Assembly: GCA_046727175.1 (NCBI GenBank)
Contig: JBKPCD010000155.1
Location: forward strand, 1-14,755
Reading direction: 5' to 3'
DNA length: 14,755 nt
Source: JBKPCD01 sp046727175
Lineage (GTDB): Bacteria > Acidobacteriota > Vicinamibacteria > Vicinamibacterales > 2-12-FULL-66-21
The translations under genes were made by a program, and so were the position numbers. The notes beneath the pieces are model-generated. The model did no database searches. It had not been told where the DNA came from and was given only the letters and a program-made list of their open reading frames with translations. Shown here piece after piece: positions 1 to 7,353 of the stretch. Positions within the stretch are counted from its first letter, which is position 1. Each line of letters starts with the position of its first letter.

Positions 1-1
1 C

Positions 2-2086
2 CGCTTGCACGAGCGTCTCGACTATCGCGCACTGCTCACACCCGCGGAGAAGCCGCTCGCGATCATGGTGCCGGCGTGGCACGAGACCGGCGTGATCGGC
101 AAGATGGCCGAGCTCGCCGCGACCACTCTGGACTACGAGAACTACCACATCTTCGTGGGCACCTATCCCAACGATCCCGACACGCAGAAGGACGTCGATG
201 AGCTGTGCGCGCGCTTCCGGAACGTGCACAAGGTCGTCTGCGCGCGCCCGGGACCGACGAGCAAGGCAGACTGCCTCAATAACGTGCTCGACGCGATTCT
301 GCAGTTCGAAAGTCGCGCCAACCTGCAGTTTGCCGGATTCATCCTGCACGATGCGGAGGACGTCATCTCCGAGATGGAGCTTCGGCTCTTCAACTATCTC
401 GTCGATCGCAAGGATCTCATTCAGCTTCCGGTATATCCGTTCGAGCGCAAGTGGTGGAACTTCACCAGCGCGCACTACATGGACGAATTCGCGGAGCTGC
501 ACGGGAAGGACATTCCGGTGCGCGAAGCGATTGCGGGCCAGGTGCCGAGCGCAGGCGTGGGCACGTGCTTCAGCCGCCGCGCCGTGATGGCGCTGCTGGC
601 CGACGGTGACGGCGTCGCCTTCGACGTACAGAGTCTGACCGAGGACTACGACATCGGATTCAGACTGAGAGCGAAGGGCATGACCGAGATCTTCGTCCGC
701 TTCCCGGTCCTGAAGGACGCCGGCGTCGCGCCCTCTTCCATGGCTTCGTTCGGCAAGAGCACGCGCGACGCGAACGTCGTCTGCGTTCGCGAGTACTTTC
801 CGAGCACACTGGCCGCAGCGATCCGCCAAAAATCACGCTGGATCATCGGCATCGTCTATCAGGGATTCAAGACTCACCGATGGACCAGTGATCTGACGCT
901 GAACTACTTCCTCTGGCGCGATCGGAAGGGAGGAATCAGCAACTTCGTCAGCTTTCTGGCGAGCGTGATCTTCTTGCAGATCGCAGGCCTCTGGATATAC
1001 CAGACGCTCGTGTCGGACAGTTATCGGTTCCTGTCGATCTTCGAGGGCGGCCCGTGGCTGACAGCGCTGCTCGTCGTCAACCTGGTGCTGATGAGCAATC
1101 GGATCGTGCAGCGCGTTTACTTCGTCTCTACCTACTACGGACTCCTCGAAGGCATGCTGTCGGTTCCTCGTCTGGTCTGGGGCAACTACATCAACTTCAG
1201 GGCCAACTGCCGCGCGATTCGGCAGATCGTCAAGCAAGGCGATCCTCGCCGCGTTGCATGGGACAAGACGACGCACGACTTCCCCGTCCTCGGCGAACAA
1301 GGGCGCGCACGGCGTCCGCTGGGCAGCATCCTCCTCGAACAAGGCGCGGTGACCGAGGAGCAGCTCAACGAGGCGCTGGTTCACCGCGCGCGCGGCCTCA
1401 AGCTTGGAAGCTGGCTGGTGCACGAAGGCGTGATCACCGCGGAGCAACTCGCGATCGCAGTCGCCGAACAGAGTGGCGTGCCGTGGGAACGCGTCGACAC
1501 ACTGGCGCTCGATCCACGTTTGATCGAGCAGGTCCCCGCAGAGTTGGCTTTGCACTACGCGGTGCTTCCAATCCGTCAGACAGGAAAGCGGCTCGTACTC
1601 GCGAGCGAAGGCGATCTGGATCCGGTGTCACTTGCAGCGCTCGGGCGGAAGCTCCAACGGCCCGTCTCTTACGTCATCGTCCCGAAAGGACAAGTGACCG
1701 TCGGCCTCCGTCAGTGGCATGCGCGGCGGCAGACCGACGATCCGCGTCAGACGCTGGATGATGCGGTTGGCGAAGGCCGGCTCACGGAAACTCAGGCCGA
1801 TGCGTTGTGGCAGGAGTACGTGTCGCGGCAAGTGCTGTTCGCCGAGATCTTGATGTCCCTGGGGCATCTCGACGCCGCCGCACTCAAGGCCCTGTTGCTG
1901 CGGCACGAAGGAACGTCCATGAGCCTGGGCCAGTATCTGGTCCAGCAAGGCGTAATCGATTCGGCAGTTCTGGACGAAGCGCTGGAGCGTCAGCAGACGC
2001 TCCAGGGATCGATGGAGACGCTCCTGGAGCGGGCGGGAATCACCGGACCGTCGTTCACGGAAGCGTTGGAGGCGAGCGCTTTATGA
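2..2086 (+). CDS. nfrB: NfrB-like c-di-GMP-controlled glycosyltransferase (5' end missing)
   Basis: The frame is open to the left edge, so the start and the N-terminal membrane helices are missing; the TTG at 5 is probably an internal codon. Residues below count from that codon. The family 2 glycosyltransferase domain shows HDAED (115-119, metal/nucleotide-sugar binding), TED (212-214, catalytic base region) and QKSRW (275-279, the QxxRW motif of processive synthases). Hydrophobic segments follow at about 312-335 and 350-365. The C-terminal third is MshEN-like. One pair of motifs spans 437-489, the second of them well formed (K466-L-G to Q489), and another LG...Q motif lies at 640-663. In E. 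coli, NfrB is an inner-membrane exopolysaccharide synthase switched on by c-di-GMP through MshEN and needed for phage N4 adsorption. The visible 694 codons plus a missing N-terminus fit the roughly 745-residue E. coli protein. The stop overlaps the nfrA start (ATGA), so the two are almost certainly translated together. The polymer made is unknown. Confidence 0.9.
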   Translation, partial: RLHERLDYRALLTPAEKPLAIMVPAWHETGVIGKMAELAATTLDYENYHIFVGTYPNDPDTQKDVDELCARFRNVHKVVCARPGPTSKADCLNNVLDAILQFESRANLQFAGFILHDAEDVISEMELRLFNYLVDRKDLIQLPVYPFERKWWNFTSAHYMDEFAELHGKDIPVREAIAGQVPSAGVGTCFSRRAVMALLADGDGVAFDVQSLTEDYDIGFRLRAKGMTEIFVRFPVLKDAGVAPSSMASFGKSTRDANVVCVREYFPSTLAAAIRQKSRWIIGIVYQGFKTHRWTSDLTLNYFLWRDRKGGISNFVSFLASVIFLQIAGLWIYQTLVSDSYRFLSIFEGGPWLTALLVVNLVLMSNRIVQRVYFVSTYYGLLEGMLSVPRLVWGNYINFRANCRAIRQIVKQGDPRRVAWDKTTHDFPVLGEQGRARRPLGSILLEQGAVTEEQLNEALVHRARGLKLGSWLVHEGVITAEQLAIAVAEQSGVPWERVDTLALDPRLIEQVPAELALHYAVLPIRQTGKRLVLASEGDLDPVSLAALGRKLQRPVSYVIVPKGQVTVGLRQWHARRQTDDPRQTLDDAVGEGRLTETQADALWQEYVSRQVLFAEILMSLGHLDAAALKALLLRHEGTSMSLGQYLVQQGVIDSAVLDEALERQQTLQGSMETLLERAGITGPSFTEALEASAL

Positions 2087-4707
2087 GATTCATGTCCGCG
2101 GTGCTGGCCGTCGTGCTGGCAGTACCGGCGCTTGCGTCGGCGCAAGCCAACGACCTTGGAAGCGATCTGAGCGGCTATCTTCGCTTTGTCGTGTACCCCC
2201 ACCTGCAGAAGGGGTGGGAGTCGATGCAGCGAGGTGAGCACGAGCGTGCACTGGCGGAGCTCGAGCAGGCCCGCCGGCTGGCGCCTGAAAGTTCGTCGGT
2301 GTCGTTGCACCTCGCCGCGGCGTATCGCAAGTTCGGCGACACGGCACGCGCGGAATCTGTCCTGCGCGAACAACTCATGCGAACTCCTGACGATGCGCGA
2401 GTGCGGACGGCACTGGCAGATGTTGACGCGGCGGTCCACGCGGCCTCCCGGTCGAGGGCCACCTTCTGTAGCCAGAGCACTGGGGCATCGTGCACGGATC
2501 CGAAGTTGTCCGACAGCCAGCGTTCTGATGCCCCCTCGCGCCGTGGTCTGGAGGCGACCGCCGCGGCGCGACCGAGTCCGCAGACGGACAAAACGGGATT
2601 TGCGTCCACCACTCCCGCATCGTTGCCGCGGTCACAGCGCGTGCGCGTCGATCACATCCGTCAGCAGACGCCGGGCGGAGTTGCGCAGCCGAACCGACCG
2701 CCCGATCTCAGAGCGGCGCTCAACGTCGCGTTGCAGGCGCGCGACTTCGACGCTGCTGGGCATCAAGCCGACGCGTTGCTCGCGAGCGATCCGGGCAGTG
2801 CCGGTCTCTTCGACGAAGTCACGTACAAGCTCGTGGAAAGTGGTGCAACAGCGGAAGCGACCCGGTTGCTGTTCCGTGAGTACCCGTTCGCCGCGATGGG
2901 TCCATCGGACCGAGACACGCTCTTTCAGCGACTGATTCTGCTCATCGATCAGCAGCGAGATACGTTGCGCGATGACGAATTGCTGCCCCTTCGCACGCCG
3001 CTGGACACGCCGGCGCTTCGGAGTCGACAGGCTGCCTTCTGGGCGAGCCGCAACGACTGCGCCGCGGTTCGGACGACCCTGGCCGATGCGTCGCCGGAGT
3101 ACGGCTACGACGATTGGATGCGGCTCGGCGACTGCGCTGCTGGAGACGATCCGGGCTCGGCACGGCAGGCGTACGCGCGCGCGCATGCGCTCCAGGCAGG
3201 GGCACGTGGCTCGAGGGCGCTTGCGTACTCGGCGTACACGAACGGCGACTACCGTACGGCACTCGACGCGTGGCGGACCGTCCCCGACGACCATCTCTCT
3301 GGCGACGATCTGATCGCTGCAGCCACGACGGCGTTGGCCGCCGAGGAGAGTCCGCAGGCGTCGACCTGGCTGACGCAGTATCGCGAACGCGGTGAAACGC
3401 TCGGAGACCGATACTGGTCGCTCCTCGGCCAAAGCTACGGCGATACGAACGCCGCAGCGGCCATCGCCGCGTTCGAGCACGCCGTCGAACTGCGACCAAA
3501 CGTGGACGATTATCTTCGCCTGGCGCTGCTCGTTTATGCCCCGAACCGCCAGGTGCAATGGCTCGAGCGCGCCGTCGATCTCGATCGTGACAACGCGATG
3601 CTTCAGTTGCAGTTGGCGTATGCGTACATGCATGCGGAACGCCCGGCGTCGGCGCTGGCGGCCCTCGAACGCGCCGCGGCAATCGATCCAGCCAACATGA
3701 GCGTGCAGATCGAGTTGGGCTTCGCCTACTGGCGAGCAGGTCACGCCGCGCTCGCACAGCGTGCACTCGAGCGCGCGTGGCGTGCCGATCCAACGAATCT
3801 GGTCCTCACGCAGCAGCTCGTGTACGTTGCGCAGCGATTGAAGCAGAACGAAACAGCGCGGTTGTATGCCGAGCGCGTGCTCGACATGGCCTCCGGCGGC
3901 ACCGGACCGACAACGGAGAATTCCACGCAGTCGGCTGAGCAGCGATTCGGTTTTCAGCGTCTGCACGAGGATCTCGGTCGGCGGGTGACGATCAACTTCG
4001 ATGGCTTCAGCGGAACCGGGTTCGGGACCGCGACAACGGCACCGCAGGCGGGACGGCGCTATCGCAGCTACTCGCAGCTCGAGGCGGATGTCCGACTCGG
4101 GAACCCCGCGATTCGAGACGGATCGACGCTCTCCGCGTATGCTCGCGTCTTCGGCGACAGCGGCGAGCAGCGGGAGGCGCTCCCGTTGGAGAATTCGATG
4201 CTGGGCCTTGGGTTGCGTTGGAAGCCGTGGCGCAGTCAGATCATCTACTTCGCAGCCGAGAATCTGACCGGCATCGAGGATCGCACGCGCAGTGACGTAC
4301 TGCTCAGAGCCAGCGCATCCTTCTTCAACGGGGGGCGCTTCGGCGACGACTGGCACCCGGCGCGCGCGGGCTGGATCTCCACGAATCTGTACCTCGACGC
4401 CGCGCAGTATCTGAAGACGGACTACAGCGCGGCGACTGCCGACTATCGCACGAGTTATCACCGCAGGCTTGCGGCCAAGCTGACGCTGGAGCCGTACGGT
4501 CACGTCCAGTTCACCGCCGCGAAGAGCCTCCGCATCGAACGCGACGTGCGCGGCGGAGTCGGTGTGCGGTGGAATATTTGGTACGGCGCGACGACGTACG
4601 ATGCCGATCCGCACAAGCTTTCGATTGGCCTCGAGTTCCAGCAGACGCTCGAGACCTACCTGCCGGATCGCAACGGCATCTTCGTTACGCTCGGCACAAG
4701 GTGGTAG
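2083..4707 (+). CDS. nfrA: NfrA-like outer-membrane TPR protein (polysaccharide export / phage N4 receptor family)
   Basis: This encodes 874 residues. The ATG at 2083 was chosen because it overlaps the nfrB stop, follows a GGAGG at 2068-2072 and starts a clear signal peptide (hydrophobic residues about 3-18, ending ALASAQA). Helical repeats of TPR type are visible at about 43-115, 210-265 and 455-600, with the periodic A/G/Y spacing of TPRs. A low-complexity polar linker at about 122-205 separates the first block. The last 250 residues (from about 620) look like the NfrA C-terminal domain: alternating aromatic/hydrophobic strands ending in Trp, as in outer-membrane beta-barrels. In E. coli NfrA is the outer-membrane component that exports the NfrB glycan and serves with it as the N4 receptor; it is about 990 residues, so this one is somewhat shorter. 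The pairing with nfrB supports the same export role here. Which strands form a pore cannot be told from the sequence alone. Confidence 0.87.
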   Translation: MRFMSAVLAVVLAVPALASAQANDLGSDLSGYLRFVVYPHLQKGWESMQRGEHERALAELEQARRLAPESSSVSLHLAAAYRKFGDTARAESVLREQLMRTPDDARVRTALADVDAAVHAASRSRATFCSQSTGASCTDPKLSDSQRSDAPSRRGLEATAAARPSPQTDKTGFASTTPASLPRSQRVRVDHIRQQTPGGVAQPNRPPDLRAALNVALQARDFDAAGHQADALLASDPGSAGLFDEVTYKLVESGATAEATRLLFREYPFAAMGPSDRDTLFQRLILLIDQQRDTLRDDELLPLRTPLDTPALRSRQAAFWASRNDCAAVRTTLADASPEYGYDDWMRLGDCAAGDDPGSARQAYARAHALQAGARGSRALAYSAYTNGDYRTALDAWRTVPDDHLSGDDLIAAATTALAAEESPQASTWLTQYRERGETLGDRYWSLLGQSYGDTNAAAAIAAFEHAVELRPNVDDYLRLALLVYAPNRQVQWLERAVDLDRDNAMLQLQLAYAYMHAERPASALAALERAAAIDPANMSVQIELGFAYWRAGHAALAQRALERAWRADPTNLVLTQQLVYVAQRLKQNETARLYAERVLDMASGGTGPTTENSTQSAEQRFGFQRLHEDLGRRVTINFDGFSGTGFGTATTAPQAGRRYRSYSQLEADVRLGNPAIRDGSTLSAYARVFGDSGEQREALPLENSMLGLGLRWKPWRSQIIYFAAENLTGIEDRTRSDVLLRASASFFNGGRFGDDWHPARAGWISTNLYLDAAQYLKTDYSAATADYRTSYHRRLAAKLTLEPYGHVQFTAAKSLRIERDVRGGVGVRWNIWYGATTYDADPHKLSIGLEFQQTLETYLPDRNGIFVTLGTRW

Positions 4708-4717
4708 CCACCCTAAC

Positions 4718-4859
4718 GATTGCGGATTGCGGATTGCGGATTGACGGAGTGCTGATTGCTGATTGAGATTGCTGATTGCTGAATGTCGTGGCAATCGGTC
4801 AATCTATAATCCGCAATTCGTCAATCCGCAATCTGCAATCCGTCAATCTACAATCCTCA
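4718..4859. repeat. Inverted array of degenerate heptamers (ATTGCGG-like)
   Basis: From 4718 to about 4785 the + strand repeats GATTGCG or GATTGCT units, with some of 6 or 8 bases. From 4792 to 4859 the same units appear in reverse complement (CAATCCG, CAATCTG, CAATCTA). The two arms could pair as a long imperfect hairpin. The longest perfect inverted match I find is 15 nt, at 4732-4746 against 4819-4833. The array starts 11 bases after the nfrA stop and ends 2 bases before recognisable permease pseudogene sequence. It is AT-richer than everything around it. Heptameric tandem repeats between genes are known elsewhere, for example the STRR repeats of cyanobacteria. A role as a transcript-end structure for nfrBA is possible, but there is no T tract. 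Confidence 0.85.
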
Positions 4860-4861
4860 GT

Positions 4862-6821
4862 CGCGCCGCATTGATCAGCGAGCGGTACGCGCGGCAGCGG
4901 TTCGGTGCGCCGACGGGTGCGCTCGGACGAACCCTGCGATTCTTCAATCGGTCCGTGCCGATTGTCGGCGTGCTGCCGGCCTCGTTCGATTTTCCGGCCG
5001 GCACCGACGTGTGGTTTACGGCGATCGGCAACCGTTCGCAGCACCATCGGCGCGGCAACAACTTCTGTGCGATTGCACGGTTGAAGACCGACGTCGGTCT
5101 CGAGCAGGCCTAGACGGAAATGACCGCGATCTCCGCGCGGCTCGACGCGCAGTACCCGGACACAAACAGGAACATCCGCGTTGTCTTGACACCTCTCCAG
5201 CGCGAAATGGTCGACGATGTCAGCTCGATGCTGTATCTGCTGCTCGGCGCCGTCGGCCTCGTCCTGATGATTGCGTGCGCGACGATGGCCACGCTGCTGC
5301 TCGCAAAGGCGACGGCGCGCGCACGGAAATCGCTGTTCGCGGCGCGCTGGGCGCGAGCAGCGTGCGGATCGTCCAGCAGCTGCTGATCGAGGCGCTGGTT
5401 CAGGCGTTGGCGGCGGGCGCCCTCGGCGTCGCGATCGCGCTGTTGGGGACGCGAGCGCTGGTTGCGCTCTCGCCGGCCAACGTGCCACGCCTCGAGGAAG
5501 CCGGCGTCAATCTCATCGTCCTCGTGTTCACGCTGGCGCTCTGCGCGCTCGTCAGCATCCTGTTCGGATTGCCGCCGGCGCTGCAGGCGGCCCGCGTCGA
5601 CGTGAACGAGCCGCTTCGTCACGGCGCGAGCCGCACGGCTGGGGGCGGCGGCAGCCGGACTCGTGAGGCACTCGTCGTGGCGGAGATCGCTCTCGCGGTC
5701 ATCCTCGTCGCGACCGGTGCGCTGCTCGTGAGAAGCCTCGTCGCGCTCCAGCGTGCGCCGCTCGGATTCCAGTCGGCGAACGTCCTCATGATGCAGGCGA
5801 CGGCGGTTCCGCGCGGCTCCGACTGGACGCCGAGCCGCGCGTTCTTCGAGAGGCTTCTTGCGGACATCGCGCGCGTACCCGGCGTTCTGGCCGTCGGCGC
5901 CATGATGGGACCACCCGGGCGCGTCGAATCCGAAAGCGGGTACTGGATCGATCGGATGCCCAAGGAGTCCCCACTGAGCCAGGCAAGCCCCGCGGTGATG
6001 AACGTCATCACGCCCGGCGCATTCGCCGTGCTCGGCATTCCGCTTCGGCGTGGACGAGACTTTCGCGACAGCGACCGGACCGGCGCACCGCAGGTGGTGA
6101 TCGTCAACGAAGCGCTGGCCCGCGCGACGTTTCACGGGCGCGATCCGATCGGCCGCGTGCTCGTCGCCGGTTACGATTCAACGGACCCGATGACGATTGT
6201 GGGCGTCGTCGGCGACGTGCGGCAGTACGGGCCGGATCGCGAACCGCAACCCGAAATCTACATGCCGTACCAGCAGCACTCCTACAACGGAGCCACACTG
6301 CGCGTGCTCGTAAGGGCGGCGTCGCATCCAGACGCCCTCGGCCCGACGATTCAACGGCTGGCGCGCGAGCGGTCTCCCGAGGTCTCCGTACGCGTCAGCA
6401 CGCTCGACGAGCTCCTCGCCGAACACGTAGCGACGCCGAAGTTTCGTGCCTGGCTTCTGAGCCTCTTCGCCGTCGCCGCGCTGTGCCTCGCGATGGCAGG
6501 GGTGTACGGCGTCATGGCGTACGTGGCCGGTCGAAGGAGATCGGCGTCCGAATGGCGCTCGGCGCCACTGCGCGAAGCGTCTTGTGGATGATGCTCGGAC
6601 GCGGATTGAAGCTGACCGCGATCGGCCTGAGCGCCGGCGTGCTTGGGGCGGTCGCATCCACGCGCCTCGTGGCAGGCATGCTGTTCGAGGTCGAGCCACA
6701 CGACCTGTTGACCTACACGGGCGTGATCGCGGGACTCGGTGCTCTGTCGCTGCTCGCGGCGTACATCCCGGCGCGTCGTGCCACTCGCATCGATCCGCTC
6801 GTCGTGCTCCGACAGGAGTAA
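4862..6821 (+). pseudogene. Decayed ADOP-family (MacB/FtsX-type) permease
   Basis: This region resembles residues from about 160 to the C-terminus of the intact permease at 10981-13500, but the reading frame is broken. There is no start: homology begins at an ISERYARQRFG-like segment just after the heptamer array, so roughly the first 160 residues are gone. A TAG at 5111-5113 replaces what should be a sense codon in the periplasmic domain. Around 5320-5340, at the conserved ARxREIAVR segment, the frame moves by a missing base. A second shift at about 6525-6540 falls in the last FtsX domain, just before SKEIGVRMALGA. The end is canonical (PARRATRIDPLVVLRQE, stop at 6819-6821). Both FtsX halves and the two periplasmic MacB_PCD parts can still be read. 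Three lesions plus a missing 5' end, beside lesion-free neighbours, point to real decay rather than sequencing error. Confidence 0.88.
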
Positions 6822-6859
6822 GTGTTCAGTAACGCCCGCTCACGGAGCGAGCCTTGCGA

Positions 6860-7066
6860 TCAGCGCTTCTTGCGTCCGCTCGATCGCTTGCGCGACGATT
6901 TCCGCGGGACCTTCGCACCCTTCTTTCTCGCTTCGCTCAGGCCGATAGCGATTGCTTGCCTCCGGCTCTTGACCCTGCGTCCGGAGCCGCTCTTCAGCGT
7001 GCCGCGCTTGCGGCGATGCATCGCCGACTTGACCGATCTCGATGCCGCTCTGCCGTACTTGGCCAT
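6860..7066 (-). CDS. Small highly basic DUF6496-like protein
   Basis: This encodes 68 residues starting MAKYGRAASR and ending in a Ser/Arg/Lys-rich tail. The ATG at 7064-7066 is preceded by GAGG (+ strand 7072-7075) with 5-nt spacing, which is why it is preferred over a start 11 codons upstream. The centre (about residues 13-55) has a conserved-looking core, with RGTLKSGS, VKSRRQAIAIGLSEARK and GAKVP in order. I recognise this as the short family annotated DUF6496, of unknown function. About a third of the residues are Lys or Arg, so nucleic-acid binding is plausible, but that is inference from composition only. It is convergent with the permease pseudogene (38 bases between stops) and divergent from the GT39 gene. 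Nothing suggests it is part of an operon. Confidence 0.75.
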   Translation of the reverse strand: MAKYGRAASRSVKSAMHRRKRGTLKSGSGRRVKSRRQAIAIGLSEARKKGAKVPRKSSRKRSSGRKKR

Positions 7067-7353
7067 GAAAACCTCGGCGATCATGCGTGCAAACCGCATG
7101 CTGACTGCGTGCCTTTCCTTTGAGATCGGTTGAAGAGCTGCAATACCGACGAGTCAGAAGAAGTGGCTATCGGCCATCGTGTCGATGCTGTCGATGACCG
7201 CCACTTGCTCGTCGAACGTACGATCCCCGCGACTCGAAGCAGGAACGACAGATCCACACGTTCATTGACGGTTCATCGGCATTGCGTGACGATCCGAGAG
7301 ATCCGTCGACCTGACGTGTGCCTGATGCGTGCGGGATCGTAAACGCCCCCGAG
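7067..7353. other. Intergenic region between divergent DUF6496-like and GT39 genes
   Basis: This 287-base stretch must hold both divergent promoters. I cannot name convincing -35/-10 boxes. A short + strand frame at roughly 7220-7314 (reading RTYDPRDSKQERQIHTFIDG, then about a dozen codons to a TGA) has protein-like composition. It has no start and no family I recognise, so it may be a gene remnant or chance. Confidence 0.4.

Noticed and set aside
833..1555. 240-codon minus-strand open frame inside nfrB
   Set aside because: It is a shadow of the GT2/MshEN coding frame and contains no recognisable domain.
2..4707. Prophage or phage module suggested by 'N4 adsorption protein' names
   Set aside because: NfrA and NfrB are host proteins. 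No integrase, capsid, tail or lysis gene is in the window.
2632..4794. 720-codon open frame on the minus strand opposite nfrA
   Set aside because: The translation is low-complexity and Arg/Ala-rich with no family features. It mirrors the strongly coding + strand, which has a signal peptide, TPRs and a C-terminal domain.
4718..4859. CRISPR array
   Set aside because: Units are only about 7 bases with no spacers and appear in both orientations, and no cas gene is present.
5120..5386. 88-codon and neighbouring frames as separate small genes
   Set aside because: They join end to end as one ADOP permease broken by a stop and frameshifts.
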